From Citrus sinensis (taxonomy: Eukaryota; Streptophyta; Magnoliopsida; Sapindales; Rutaceae), in the NCBI RefSeq assembly GCF_022201045.2, contig NC_068557.1, positions 4,278,001-4,342,000 on the forward strand: a stretch of DNA of 64,000 nucleotides, written 5' to 3'. How positions within the stretch are numbered: position 1 is the stretch's first letter; each line of letters opens with the position of its first letter. Shown here piece after piece: positions 1 to 13,540 of this stretch. The notes beneath the pieces are model-generated. The model ran no database searches and was not told the DNA's origin. It worked only from the letters and a program-made list of their open reading frames with translations. The position numbers were made by a program, and so were the translations under genes.

Positions 1-2
1 TG

Positions 3-3000
3 ATGAATGTTGGTGAAGATAAGGAGATGTCGTCGTCGTCGTCATCAAACGGCTACAAATTGGTGCCGTGGTTGAGCTGGGACGAGTGGGATTTCGTCAG
101 GGAATCTCTCTTCTCTTCTTCTTCGGACAAGGTTGCCTCTGCACTTCGAAGAGTAAGTTTCACTCTCGCTCTGTTTCTTCGTTATTTTTTCTAACAAAAA
201 AATTATAAATAAATAAATTGTTTTGGGTAACAGATATCAACATGGAGAAGCAGAGGATGCTTGCCTGTTGTTATTGATGTAACTGCTTCCATCATTGAAA
301 TTCAACAGAAAGATCCTTACTACCGGTATTCCCTTAAATTTCCAATTCAGCACTTCTGTATTTTATTTTACTTTTTGTTTTTTATATTTAAATTCAAATA
401 ATTGTTTCTGTTTAGGTCTAGAGATAATGAGTTCCAAGCTGCTAATGTTTTAGATTCAGACCAATTGCTGGCGATGCTGTATTGTATGGCAATCATGAGG
501 TGAGATCATTTTACTTCATTTTATCGTGTGTAGTGTTAATGTTGCAATGGATAACATGAAGCTTAATTTATTTTGGTCTCTGAAGGCTTGTGAACTGTGT
601 TGTTGAGAAAACACGTCGAAAAACGGAGGCTTCGATTGCTGAGGCTGCTAATGCTATTGGTATTCCACGTAAGCTGATCGATGTTCGTCATGGTAAGCAG
701 ATTCAGCTTACTATTTCTTGCATGATTGTATCATTTACTGATCAGTTATCTTTTCTACAATTTACATTCTTAATGCGTGGAGTAACCTGTAGTGTAGATG
801 ACAAGGTTATGCCTCCTCATTGTATCATTTGCTGATCATTTGTCTTTTACACAATTTACATTCTTAATGCGTGGAATAACCTATAGTGTAGATGACAATG
901 TTATGCTTCCTCGTGCTCTTACTTAGTGCTTATAAGAATCTAACGACTGAAATCCTTTAAATGTTCTAGTCTGTGATCTTTTGAGACAGTTTGACTGTAG
1001 TGAGCCACAAAGCCTATGGCAGTGTCTATAATTTTTCCCGGTATTTTATTGGTTTTTCTTAAACATAAATTGACTATTGCCTCCTTTTTTTTCGTTGGTA
1101 TGGTGATTGTAGAGGGTTCTCACCGTGATCTACCTGCACTCCAGGTAGTTCGGGATTGTTCAGATAAGGTATATTTTGTTCTCGATACATCTTTTTTCAG
1201 TTTGAGCAGTTCCTTTAGATTCGTTTCCAAGAGTTTACTGGAATTGTTAGTTAATGTCTTGGTTTATTTGCTTGGTGAATATTCTCTTCCAAGGTTGTTT
1301 GTATTTTGGAAAGTTTCTTCCTTCTGATCAGGAAACCATAAAGGAAGAAATATATCTAATTCCATTCACTAATATGTAAACATTCTTATTTTCAAATAGA
1401 ATAAACAAGTTACTTTTTCGTCCTCTCTAACTGTTGCCTGCGAAATAAGTTACCATCCGAACCATGAAATATATGCTGAAAATTTATAAGATAGTCTAAA
1501 TTACGAAGCATTGCTAATAATTTTTGAAATTATTCTTGTAATGAGCCCTATTTATGTTCTGTCTTCTCTCTTGAGGATAGAAAGATTAGTTTGGCTGGTG
1601 TAAATTTTTGATATCTCATTGCAAGGGCATTTTTCAGAATGCCTGTGTGGATTGCTGGTCCACATTGTATTTATTTATCCTTAACGAACAATTTTCAGTT
1701 TCTAATCTGCAGAAAGACAAAAAGTAGAACGCTCCTATTGTTGTCTGTCATGCACCAGTGAGAATGTTACTGTTGGATATGATAACATTATGATGTGATA
1801 ACTTTCTTGTCATAGGCGAAGGAGAATAAAGCACTCAAACGTAGCAGTGATCTTAAAAGTTTATTTATCAATAGCTTCAGGTCCAAGTTAAAAATCGACT
1901 TTCTAAGATAATACACATCTAGGCTAGGGAATTAAATTTTCTATGATAAATGGTTAATGATCATTGTAGATTCTTTTTACCTTGATTCAGGTTTCTAACT
2001 AATTTGTAGTGTTTCTGTTATGGATGCCTTTGTTATAAAATGTTGGAAAAAACCTCAGATATTCAGTTCTGTAACTTCTTTTCGGTTCACTTCGTTTGAA
2101 ATTGAAGTAAATAAAAGGATTTGTAGATGTAATTAACTTTTTCAATGTTGGTTGACATAAGGGAATTTCGTGGAAAACAGGATACCTCACAACTGTGAAG
2201 GCTCATAATTCATGTGCCGAAAACTGTTATTTTACTTGTATGAAAGAGTTTCTTTTAACACGTTGAGTAAATTTAGGTACTTAGATAAAGTGTCTCATGT
2301 GTATTTTTATTCTTTGGTGCTATGAATTCTCAAAGTTAAACTGATTGCATCTGATTTCTGGTAATTTCAGGCACTGGATTGGTTACAAGCTTACTATTGG
2401 GAGCCTCAAAAGAATCAGATTCCCCTTCAAAGAGATGGAGCTATCGATATCCGAAGAGAGATCAAGTCTAAGCTACAGGAATTGGCTTTCTGCCTGAAAA
2501 TGAAGCAGAATCCCCAACTTGGTCCTTCACTAATGAAAGGAAAACGTAAGCATCAATTTTCCTCATTCTGAATTAATGTAGATCTACCTGAATTATCTTT
2601 CTTTTTTTATTCAAGGTTATGATTGTATCCCCTAACTAATACTCCTATCCATCAAATGTGAATATCAATTAACATTTTCCTCTGCATTCCTATGGATATG
2701 CTAGCACATAGTTTACTTTGCTTGTCGAATCATGTATTCCAATGTGATATCTTCTATCTTAGAATCAAATAAGAAAATGGCAATCATCTGAAATTGTGCT
2801 CTTTAACCTTTGAGTTATGGTAAAATGCCAATAAACCTCTTTTACTTGGTTTTCTATGAAACCCAAATGATAAGACATGTTTGTTTATCATAAAGAAACA
2901 TGATTCTCTGCCACAACAAATTCTTGTTTGAAAAATTTGTCATCTATGGATCATTCAATTTTGTGTAGCTGCTAATAATGAATGATGTCCATATACTTCC

Positions 3001-6000
3001 TGTTATGAAAAGCACCAGCTTCCCTCTAGACTAATGGATCTTAAATTCTAGGTTCTTTTGATTCATAGTTGCCTTTCTTATCCATAGCTTTTAGCTTGCT
3101 AGAACACTGAAATGATGCATGCCCCAAGTTGATGCATCTTTACCTACCTAGAATGCTAACCACAATTTGCCTGGGAAGACAAGTGACTTAAGAGTTTTGG
3201 AATTTTAGAGATTTGAGAAGATTAAAATTTCATTTGATGGTAGAAAGTGAAAAAAAAAATGTTGACTGAGGATCAAGAAGAAGAAAGATACGATGCAAAT
3301 CAAGAAGACCAACCATACAAATCAATAAAATTCTTTTTAATAAAATGTCAAATTCTTTTAATATCAACTCTCCATAATCCATAATCCTAGATTTTTGCAC
3401 AATCACTACCATGTCCAAAAGCATAAGATCTAGGAATCTTGTCTGGAAATGCTTCTGCTAAATCAGCTAAAGACAATATTTAAAATCCGTTACCTCCTCA
3501 TAGCCCCAAATAACCCAGTGGACTCAATAAGGCCATTCCACCAAAGCAGCAGATTGTCAAATACCCAACTAATAAATGCCATAATAAAGGACCAATGAGT
3601 AAACTATCTACTTAGGATATTTATTCCTTCTCTAAAAGCATGCTTTCTCTATGGTTTGCCATAGGTCCACATCGTGGTCTCCAAAGAGGATATTTCTTCG
3701 CTAAGCAAGTGATATGTCAGTACTAATAGTTTGGAATTTCTTTTCTATTCATATTATAATTTTATTTTCATTTTTTAACTGAAATATTGTGCATTCACAG
3801 TTCTTCGTTCGCTTCTTGTTCTTCTTTTTCTTATTTCTAAGTGGCTTTGTGGGGGTTTAAAAAAAAAAGAAGAAAAGAAAAGAAAAAAAGAACAAGAGGG
3901 GGAAGCCATCATAGCATCCTAACCCAAAAGTTTGTGTAGTCCATTGTAGTTGTTAGTAGTTTCCAATATTTGATGGCTCTGTATGTATATATTTGTTTCC
4001 TTACCTTTCATAGACTTCATAGGCTTAACATTTTAATAGGTGGCAAACATTATGAAGGGCTTTGTGGGCGTAATAAGTTTATCTCAGTTATGACTGGCAA
4101 GCTCCATTCATCAAAATCTGGAGGTTTGAAAGTTTTCTCTGCTTACCTTGAATCTGATGGATGTTATACAGCTGCTATCCCATGATTTTTATCTTTTATT
4201 TTTATTCATTCTTCTTTCTGTAGTGGATGAGTAATCTTCCCACCGTTTTTTAAAACAATTGAAAAATGTGAAAAGATGAACAGAAAACATACAATTCATT
4301 CAGGGATCCTTAAATGATGGAGGAAGATAAAAACATTGAATCAACGATTTAAACTTAAGCTATTAACCTTGGGTGTGACACAACAATAATCTAGCAAAAC
4401 CAAAAAACAGATGGGAAACTTGCAAATAGCTAACCTAATCTGTTTCATGATCTCTTTAAACATTTAAGTTACAAATATCAAGACTAAGCTGAGAAAATTT
4501 TGGTTTGAAAACTGTTTACTAGCAAATGGCTCCTATGATTTTACTGATGCTAACATGGTTTCTAGTTCTGATTTGATGTTCTATTACAGCTAGTTATTAA
4601 GATATTTGCTTCAAGTAACAGATAAAAAGATAGAAAAAGAAATCTACTGCAATTCATTTACTTATCTGTTCAATGTATTGTTTAATTAAAATGCCTTAGG
4701 GATTTTAATTCATGTGTCCAGTGGATCATCCTTAATTTTTTTGTTGAGCTTAAAAATCGGTAATAGTTTGACCTTAAAAAAATATATTTTTCCTATTTAA
4801 TTTGTTAAGAAACAAAATTGTATAGTTCACGTAAAAAGTTCAACTTGACGTAGATCCAAGGTCAGTGAGAAGTTGGTTGCGTTACTGTTATTCGCATCTT
4901 ATAGTTGAAGCGTTATTTACAAAATCATGCAGAAAGGCTCCTTTTGCAGAATGTAGGTTCATGAATGCAATTAAATTTCTGCACAACTCTAGACTAGGAT
5001 CTATTGAGATTAGGTGCAGCCATGCAGGAAGCCCTTGATACCTAACCTTAGAGTAATTTTTATTTTATTGCTTAAGTATATATGGTTTTTCCTCAGTGTA
5101 AATCTTGAAATACTTTGTTTTTAGTGTTTAGTTTGAATGTCTTATCTGGAACTATGCTGTCTCTTATGAATGCTTAACAAAATTTTGCCTTTATAATGCA
5201 ATACCTTTGTAGATGGTTGTACTTATGTATTGTATCATCTGATGGATGTGCTCTTACTTTCAGGCTCTAACAAAAAATGGACCAAGTGCTTGAAGAATCT
5301 TGTGAAGTTGTATTCTACATTATCCTCAGAGATAGTATCTGTGTTGTTGGAGTTCTTACTGAATGCTTTTGATGATTCCTCAAATTTGGAGTTTCCAAAT
5401 GATTCCCATGTTGTCAAAAATGTGCAGACATCATTGGATGATTGGAAGCCTGTAATAACAAAATTCTCGAATAAGGATCCAGAACTACTTCTGTCCCTTC
5501 TTAAGGCAGTTCTTTATATGATTGAGAATGAAGAAGCCAAGAAATATGAGACTGGTAATCAACCTATCCTTCCTTGGGACCTTGCTTCTCTTTCTTGATT
5601 TTGAAGGTCCTCTTTGTTTTTTAGAATAATTTTATAAAGTTTTAGTGTTTGCATAATGGATCCTGTTCTTTGCACCATCACTTCTTTTAACCAGTTTTTG
5701 TTGGTAAAATAAATTGAAATGGCTGAAGAAAGAGGGTAAAACCTTTGTTGGCAAAAAGAGTCTGCAAGTGTGGAAACATGTCTGGAAGTTTAAGACATGC
5801 CGGTGCTTGTAATTTTGGAAAGTCATAAGCTTATAAACTTTGTAATTAGTCTGGTTAAAACCTTAGCTCCCAAACTTCATAACTCCTTTGGTTTTTATTT
5901 CCAAAGCTTGTTATTTTTTATTTACTTGAGGCAGGGAATTTATGCTAGGTTCTATCTTGAACACTTTGTCATCCTTGGATCATTGAATGGTAACACTTTG

Positions 6001-6966
6001 TTCGGTCTCTCATGAATGGAAGCTCATTGGCTTATCTGGGAATCCAGCATGATATAGGTTTATGGCTTTACAGATTTTAAAATATGTGTATAAACTTCAT
6101 GTCATGTTGTTTTAACAAACTTTTCTGAATCCTGTTTAGGGGGACAGAGTCTGACATCAACAGAATATGGAATGGGGACTCATCGAATGGAACACCTCTC
6201 GTATTTGTTTGCCTGGCTAGTTGGACTTCTAGAGGGACTAAAGTCTCTTCGCAAAACAAATTCTTCAGCTGAAAGAAATATATCAAATTCATTCCTGGTC
6301 GAACTCCTACGCAAATGTCTTCTATTATCAGCTACAGGCAACAAGTTGCTTGTGGATTCTTCCCTGCATCTTGCACAGCTGGTTGGAAACTTGTCGATTA
6401 TGGAGAAGCTCAGGAAGCTCTCCTTGATATGTTTGTCACATTTAGATGGTAGTGAAGAAAACTCTTCCCTCTCAAGATGTGAGAACGTGCAAGAGGACAT
6501 CCTTCGAGCAGAAAAGAAGCTTGAGTTTGTTAAACATTACAAGATGGAGAGGAAAGTTGTAATGACAGCTGACGGTGATGTGGGAAATAGGAATAGATGG
6601 GTGTTAGCAAAATCATGGAACTCATGTCCAATTGGTATGTTGCCCCGTGATCTTGGGTCTTCTGGCCATCTGCCTATTCTTGATTGTGATGATCGTAAAC
6701 AAAGTGGTCCTCAACCAGTAGAAAAAAATGAGATTATGGAACTAAACCAGTATGGTGGCAAGAGAGAAGCTAGTTGTGATATTCATCAATTAGATAACTC
6801 AAGTATTAAGAAGATGAAAGAGACAGTGGAGGTTTGTCAATTGAACACTGACGGCATTTCTTTGTTTGATGATTCCATAGGCCATCTGATGATAGGGGGA
6901 GTTTGGAAGAAAGTTAGCGAACAAGAGCTAGAGACCATTAAATCACGTGTAAGGATTCTGATTTAA
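3..6966 (+). CDS. LAS1: LAS1-like pre-rRNA processing endonuclease, 8 exons
   Basis: Exons at 3-152, 234-325, 416-499, 586-692, 1113-1168, 2371-2545, 5264-5554 and 6140-6966 join in phase with GT-AG introns and give 593 residues. A second in-frame ATG at 27 would give 585, and the window edge hides any start further upstream. The N-terminal half has the Las1 look: PWLSWDEWDFVRESLF near the start, then helices rich in charged residues. The HEPN ribonuclease motif R-x4-H is present as RHEGSH (about residues 143-148) and is split across the exon 4/5 junction. In yeast and animals Las1 pairs with the kinase Grc3/Nol9 and cuts ITS2 of pre-rRNA in the nucleolus; that role is inferred here from family membership. 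The large last exon is a divergent tail ending IKSRVRILI. Introns 5 (1.2 kb) and 6 (2.7 kb) are long and show no other gene that I can recognise. Confidence 0.87.
725..912. repeat. 94-bp tandem duplication in LAS1 intron 4
   Basis: Two adjacent 94-bp copies (725-818 and 819-912) share long identical runs such as TTTACATTCTTAATGCGTGG and differ at a few positions. They lie inside the 693-1112 intron and do not touch either splice site. Confidence 0.85.
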
Positions 6967-8324
6967 TCATCTTAAGTGTTATTGGGTTTTTATTTAACCT
7001 TGGCATTCATTTAAATGCTGGTGGCAAAATTGCCACGGCATCAATTTTGGTTTCTTCCATTTCCTTTCAATTGATGATACAGGCTTTCTGAGCTCCCTTT
7101 GCTCTCATGTTTTGGCTTTCTTATCAAAAAACTTCCTTCATACACCTTAGATTATTTTCAACAACTATTATTTTTTTTTTCTTAAAGTTTTGAATGTGCT
7201 ACAATCCTGTTTGAGGCCTGTATTAGAAACATACTTCTAAAAAATGCACGGTAAAATTCTTCACATTTTATGAATTTAGAAGATGCAGACATCTGCTGAG
7301 GTTTTTGAAAAATGCGGACTGAACATGTATGTTTCAATTGCTAATGACAGAATGGGTAATGCCTACTTCCTATTTGTAGTCTTCTGTATCCTGTAGAAAA
7401 CCACAGCTATGACTCAAAACGCCCATTTTATAATCTCATTAATAGTCATTTTACTTTTCCAAATCAACATTGTTATAGTTTTATTGTTATTTCTCAAAAT
7501 TGTTACAATATACCGATACTAAAATTATTACCATCACCTCTCCGTTAATGAGTAGGTGTATGATAATTGATGCAACTAGTATTGAGCCAATGAGCCGTGT
7601 CAATATAACTTATTAGGCACGACATGAGCACGACTCAAAAGTCTAAGTAAATCCACAAAACAAAAAATAGTACAAAATTGTACCAATAGACCAACAACTA
7701 AAGAATTAGTACATGATGATCTAATCCAAGAGCAAATTATATAGATGAATCACAATATAAATGCTATTCCTCATTGAAATTACCCAAAAAAAGAAGTTTG
7801 AACTAAACTTTGCCATCTAAATCTAACATTACAATTTTCTTTAGTGCACAAGTCTGCACACCTGATGCCAAAACTTGAATAGCTAGCTAAGCTTGAATGC
7901 TGGCAAATAGTTTCCTGCAAGTTAATACTTAGTATACAATGTGTTAATCCAATTATCTAACAAACACACACGCACGCACATACAGTCATTCTCTTATGTG
8001 AATATCTATATCTTTTAAAATACAAATTGCTGCATATACTTTTAATGTACTACTATTCTTGTTATTTTTTTATTCAATTAACTAGTACATCATATATTGT
8101 ATGAATACGGCGAATTCGCATTTTAAAAGATACAAACTTATTAAAGATAAAAATTGATCATACTACTAATTTAGTTAACCAGTAAAATGATTCAACAAGA
8201 ACTGATTTATTTATTTATAAAAAAATAGGTTAAATTATTACCGGAATGGTCGGATCCAACAAGCCTATGCTCTCCATCATGATGAGTACGAAAAAGAAAA
8301 AGAAACAATAAGGGGGAAAAAAAT
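6967..8324. other. Intergenic region between LAS1 and MIR398
   Basis: AT-rich DNA with the 3' flank of LAS1 followed by non-coding sequence. It has short CA-rich stretches near 7965-7985 and no open frame that looks like protein. No transposon ends or structural RNA were recognised. Confidence 0.6.
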
Positions 8325-8454
8325 GGTAGAAGAAATCCCACAGGGGCGACCTGAGAACACACATAAACACAAACACTCCCACCACACCAAATGTATAGGC
8401 ATTAGGCAATGCGTTGCATGTGATCTCATGTCGCCCCTGCGGGACTTCTCTACC
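8325..8454 (-). ncRNA. MIR398: MIR398 precursor hairpin
   Basis: Read on the minus strand, the two ends form an imperfect stem: the 5' arm carries GTCCCGCAGGGGCGACATGA and the 3' arm its partner around GGTCGCCCCTGTGGGATTTC. The 3' arm holds the mature miR398 at 8341-8361, starting TGTGTTCTCAGG and ending TCGCCCCTG, which is the conserved plant miR398 with the C-to-G-type variant in the 3' half. The star strand lies near 8417-8437. Arm placement (mature on the 3' arm), 21-nt length and stem size of about 130 nt fit the family. In plants miR398 represses Cu/Zn superoxide dismutases CSD1 and CSD2, their copper chaperone CCS and a COX5b subunit when copper is scarce. Those target genes are not in this window. 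Confidence 0.93.
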
Positions 8455-8558
8455 TCTTTGCATAAATTTTTATAGGGTGCTGCATTATGCTTATTCCTAT
8501 AATAACAACATGGGTTAACTTAATATATATATAGAACTTGAATTTCTGAGTTTTTTGA

Positions 8559-8886
8559 GTACTACTACAAGTAGTAATAATAACATAGTAGCAGTACTGT
8601 CTATGGGCTTCCATTTGTTGTTGTACTTGTACTACACACACGAAGAGGAGTACTTTTGGTTTTGGAGAATGGGGATAGCTTCTGATTCTTTCTTTGTTTT
8701 CATTTTCCTTGTTGTTAAGGCCGCAATTATTATTATTATTTATTTATTTTAAAAAAAATCAAAAGTACATGTTTGTAGGAGTTGTACTGCAAGAGGATCT
8801 TTCTGCTACCTCCTCTATTTGTACTATTCAACAGTAGCACAGGTGAAATGATGAAGACACGCCACTACCGTTATTTTCAGACGTAC
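8559..8886 (-). promoter_or_regulatory. GTAC (copper-response) cluster upstream of MIR398
   Basis: Nine GTAC cores occur at 8559, 8594, 8623, 8629, 8650, 8765, 8784, 8821 and 8883, roughly 105-430 bp upstream of the hairpin on its own strand. About one would be expected by chance at this base composition. GTAC is the core bound by the SPL7 copper regulator and is known from MIR398 promoters. A TATA-like run at about 8520-8534 (minus strand) could set transcription start near 8495. Binding itself is inferred. Confidence 0.75.
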
Positions 8887-9442
8887 GCGTGTAGTAGTTA
8901 GTAACAAAGGATCAATTATTGGCCTCATGTCATGTCCCTTCTTTATTTGGGTCAAAAATCTCGCTCACTTTCTTTAACCAACCAAATTATTATTATTATT
9001 ATTATTATTATTTTTAACTTCGACGATACTTCACCTTCTATTTGACAAAACAAAACATCGATGTTTTAATTCTTTGAAAATATCAATAATTTATCTATTA
9101 ATTTATTTACCCTCATTACATATGTGTTGGACAATATATATATATATATATATGGCAAACTCTATCTTACATTATCTAGCAAATGCTAAATTATAATATA
9201 TTGTAAGGACTATTATAATTTATTCTTCTCACAAAAACTATGTAAATCCCACCGTTGTGTTACTATTCACATAGATACTAGTAAGTTACTACAAGTATCC
9301 TTATTATCTTCACACTTCACTACAATTTTAGGCCACAGAACAACACTCTGTATCATTTCACTTTCAGAATAACTGGGAAGATATCTCTTTTTAGACTGGC
9401 CATTTATCGAATAAAGAATTGCGGATCAATCCACTGCAAGCA
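8887..9442. other. Intergenic, simple repeats upstream of the PPR relic
   Basis: Holds an ATT microsatellite near 8990-9013 and an AT dinucleotide run near 9133-9154, with AT-rich filler. No gene seen. Confidence 0.6.
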
Positions 9443-12287
9443 ATGGCCATTAATGGAATCCCATTTGCTCAGCATTTCAAAGCTTTAACACATTTCCATT
9501 TGACAAACCCACAACATCCCATTCTCTTCATACCAGAAAATATTTAACGTTCGCTTCAACGGTTACTCAATTTGAAACTTGTTAAAAAATCAAACAATGC
9601 CCATTTAAACAATAACAGCTGGGTTCTTAAAAATGTAAACACTTTTGCTTCAGTCCATGCACTTAAACAACCCCAGATGAATGTACAGTAACGTATGCTT
9701 TAATCTTTCAAAGATGTCCAAAGCTCAATAATATGGAACTGGGTATTCAAGTTCACGCGCATTTGATTGTTTGTGGGGTTGAATTATGCGCATTTCTTGG
9801 TAGTCAGTTGTTGGAGGTGTTCTGTAAGTTTGGTTGCGTCAACGCCCGAGAGGAATGTATTTAGTTGGACTTCCATGATGGGAATGTATAATGTGTTGGG
9901 TTATTATGAAGAAATAGTAAATTTGTTTTATTTGATGATTGATAAGGGAGTTAGACCTGATCACTTTGTTTGCCCAAAGGTGTATAAAGCATGTTCCGAG
10001 TTAAAGGACTATCGCGTAGGGAAGGATGTTTATGATTATATGATCAGCATTAAGTTTGAAGGAAATGCTTGTGTTAAGAGACCTTTACTTGATCTGTTCA
10101 TCAAATGCGGAAGAATGGAAATAACGAGTGGGTTATTTGAAGAAATGGAGTTTTAAGGATGTTTTCATGTGGAACATGTATGGTTTCGGGTTATGCATAA
10201 AAAGGGGATTTCAAGAAGGCCTTCAAGTGTGTAAAGGACGGTGTGTTGCCTGATCAAGTAACATGGAATTCGATTATCACAGGGTATGCTCAAAATGGAC
10301 AATAGATTGAGGCTTCCAAGTAATTTCTTGAAATGAGTAATTTCAAAGATTTTAAACCAAATTTGGCGTCTTGGAAGGCAATAATAGCAGGGCATGAACA
10401 GAACGGTTTATTCATCTCAAGTGCGGCATTTGTTTGTACAAATGCTTGACCAAGGAGTGAAACCAAACTCGATTACCTTTGCCAGTGTAATTTCAGCTTT
10501 AGCAACTTGTCTTTGCTGAAACATGGCAAGGAGATCCATCCCCATTGTTTAAAGAAGGATGATTTGGAGTCAAGACTTTCTGGTCAATAACTCATTGATC
10601 GACTTCTATGCAAAATGTCGGTATTTAAAGGTTTCTCATTGCAAATTCAGTAAAATTAAACAGAAGGATTTGGTATCTTGGAACGCAATGCTAGCTGGCT
10701 ACGCACTTGGAGGTTTTCGCGAGGAAGTTACTAACCTTCTTGACGAGATGGAGTTTCAGGGAGTTGAACCTGATATTGTTACGTGGAATGGATAGATTAC
10801 AGGTTTACGCAATATGGAGAAGGTGAGACAGCTCTTGAATTTTCTCTAGAATGATCCAAACAGATATGCAGCCAAATACAATTTCTTTGTCAGGAGTTCT
10901 TGCTGCTTGTGCCCAAGTAAAGGGTGTCAAATTAGGAAAGGCGATTCATGGCTATGTCTTGAGGCACCATATTCACCTGTCAACAGGTGTTGGAATTGCT
11001 CTTATATGAATGTATGCAGCCTGTGGTTTTGTAATATGTTCCTGTTCTGTTTTCAATCAGCTCTCCACAAGAGATGTCGTCGTTTGGAATTCGATTATTT
11101 CTGCCTTTGTTCGAAGTGGACAAGTTGTTGATGCTTTGGATTTGCTAAGAGATGTTATAGTGGCTAATGTGAAACCTAACACTGTAACAATAGTGTCAGT
11201 CCTTCCTGCCTGTTTGAAATTAGCTGCACTGCCTCAGGGTAAGTAGATTCACCAGTTCATCATCAGGCAAGGGCTTGGTACAGGTAGCTTTGTGTGGAAT
11301 GCACTAATCGACATGTATGGACGCTGTGGAGCAATTCAAAAAAGTCGAAAGATTTTTGTTTTAATGCCCCATAAAAATCTGGTCTCGTGGAATGTGATGA
11401 TTTCAGTTTATGGGATGTATTTCTTTGGCATGGATGCTGTAAACCTTTTTCAATGCTTAAGAGCTATGGGTCTCAAGCCAAACCATGTGACATTCACAAA
11501 TCTTTTATCTGCTTGTAGTCATTCATGATTCATAGATGAAGGGTGGCGGTATTTTGAAATGATGAAAAAAGAGTATAACATGGAGCCTGCAATGGAGCAA
11601 TATTGTTGTATGGTAGATCTATTGGCTCGTGCTGGTCAGTTTGATGACACCCTGAACTTCATGAAAAAGATGCCATTTGAGCCTAGTTCTGCTGTTTTGG
11701 AGATCTTTATTGGGTACTTATAGGAGCCATGCAACCCAGACCTTGCTGAACACGCAGCAAGGCATCTTTTCGAACTTGAGCCTCTAAGTTCCGGTAACTA
11801 TGTTCTGTTAGCTAATATTTAATGAAGCTGTTTAATGAAAGAAAGAGGTGTAACTAAACCTCCAGGTTCTAGTTGGATTGAGGTGAAAAGGAAAAGTCCA
11901 TAGCTTCATCGCGGGTGATACTTCACACTCGTTGGTACACAAAATATCAGAAAAGTTGATGAGGTTGTATTCGGAGATAAAGAAAATCGGATATGTTCCA
12001 GACACAAATCGCGAATCGCGTGTTGTGAAAAGTTAAGGAAGATGAAAAGGATTCCAGCCTGTGGACATAGTGAGAAGTTGGCCTTAGCTTTTGGTTTGAT
12101 AAGCACATCACCAGGATCCCCATTGAGGGTAATCAAGAACTTGAGGATGTGCGGAGACTGTCACTCCCCAACTAAGTATGTATCCAAGGCCGAAAAGAGA
12201 GAGAGAGAGAGAGAGATCATAATGATAGATAATTACAGGTTTCACCACTTTGTGGATGGCGCATGCTCCTGTGGTGATTACTGGTGA
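9443..12287 (+). pseudogene. Decayed PLS-DYW pentatricopeptide repeat protein
   Basis: Fragments of one PPR protein run in order through shifting frames. They include RNVFSWTSMMGMYNVLGYYE (from about 9850), DLVSWNAMLAGYALGGFREE (about 10,660), KNLVSWNVMISVYG (about 11,375), KPNHVTFTNLLSACSHS (about 11,475), and the DYW-domain end with [31 protein letters not shown] and a stop at 12,287. Stops such as those after GLFEEMEF (10,154), DIVTWNG (10,793) and SACSHS (11,526), plus several frameshifts, break any full-length product. A GA microsatellite at about 12,197-12,216 has expanded in the DYW domain. The parent would have been an organellar RNA-editing factor of the PLS-DYW class. The first ATG assigned (9443) is uncertain. 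No introns are needed, as is usual for this family. Confidence 0.88.
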
Positions 12288-13540
12288 ATACAACTATAGA
12301 ATTGGCGACTGTGACCAGAAACTGTAAACTTGCTAGTTGTTTCAATTCTGTACAAGTGAAATACCAAAACTCTGTTCACCTTTCTTTCATAGTTGTGCAT
12401 TTATACAAAACCAAGCTTAACAGTTGTAAGTTCATCTTGATTACAATTAAGTACATTATGTTTGAATTCGAATCCTTGAAAAGCTCTAATGAAATTACAA
12501 ACAAATAACACTGAGAAAAATCCTATAGCTACGGATCTTAATGCTTTGCGCCTACTATTACATGTTCACATATGTTTAAGTAATAAAAGTTTAAGAATTA
12601 GTGTTCAGTGTGAGGTTTCTCATTCTGATCCAAATTTAAGGAAAAAGAAAGACAATTATTATTATTTTTTAATTAACTTCCAAAAGCTCTTTTGGCTAAT
12701 GAGAAATCTTTAGACAAAACGACACAACAAACCTAAGTCCAAACTTGGGCTCATGTTTGGGCTTTAGCCCTAGTTATATACCGCAACGGGATATCAACCG
12801 ATAATATTACAAAAAAATTTTTAAAAAAAAATGAATGAATGAGAGTGTGGAAGAGAAGAAAGAAGAAGCAAGCAAGCATCTAGATCTATCCTGAAAATCA
12901 GAAACTCTAATAAATATTCATTTGTTGATCGACCTATATTGAATTAATTTTAGAGAAAGTGGGTGCGCTTAGGTGGCTTTGAAAGTGAAATTAGGGAAAG
13001 AAAAATAAAAGGAGAGAACATTTATAAGTGTTTGAAAAATATAAAGTGGGGGCAAGTGATATTAAAAGTTGATGGAAGAAATGCCTTAACTTTAGGGGAC
13101 AAGCATCCAAAGATTTGTTTATAACTTGTGGCAAATCTCAAGGAGTATACCTTAGTGCTTTTTTTTTTTTTAGCTCATCCATTAATCATTTTTTTTTCTC
13201 TCCTTTTCTCTTTAGTTTATCTTTTTGTGCCAAAATTCATGTCATTTGCTCCACAGGCCACGGGGAGAGTTTTGATTTTTGAAGCAATCGAAAAAGCAAT
13301 TAACTCCCTCCTAAGTGGGCTTTTCCTCCATCAGCAAAAGCATATGCACTAGGATAAGGCATGGTGATTGATTGATTGACTGCTACGTGCCAACAAACCA
13401 ACGGCTAAAAGTTGTTGCTCTGAAAAACAAAAAATCTTGAAATTATTTGTATAATTAGATGCTAATGTTTCAGTCTCTGTGCCCTAAAACTGTCTAGGTT
13501 CGTCCTTCTCCTCCTTTGGGCGTGAGGATGGTTGTGATGT
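12288..13540. other. Intergenic, no gene recognised
   Basis: AT-rich sequence downstream of the PPR relic. Small open frames here lack any family resemblance. No transposon boundary was found in this part. Confidence 0.5.

Noticed and set aside
3970..4185. 71-codon open frame in LAS1 intron 6
   Set aside because: No likeness to Las1 or other proteins, and including it would break the phase-consistent splice from 2545 to 5264.
8230..8463. 77-codon open frame covering the MIR398 hairpin, as a possible miRNA-encoded peptide
   Set aside because: It is open because it crosses the stem and a long T/A-rich tail. Length and composition look like chance, and no conserved start context or family match can be shown from sequence.
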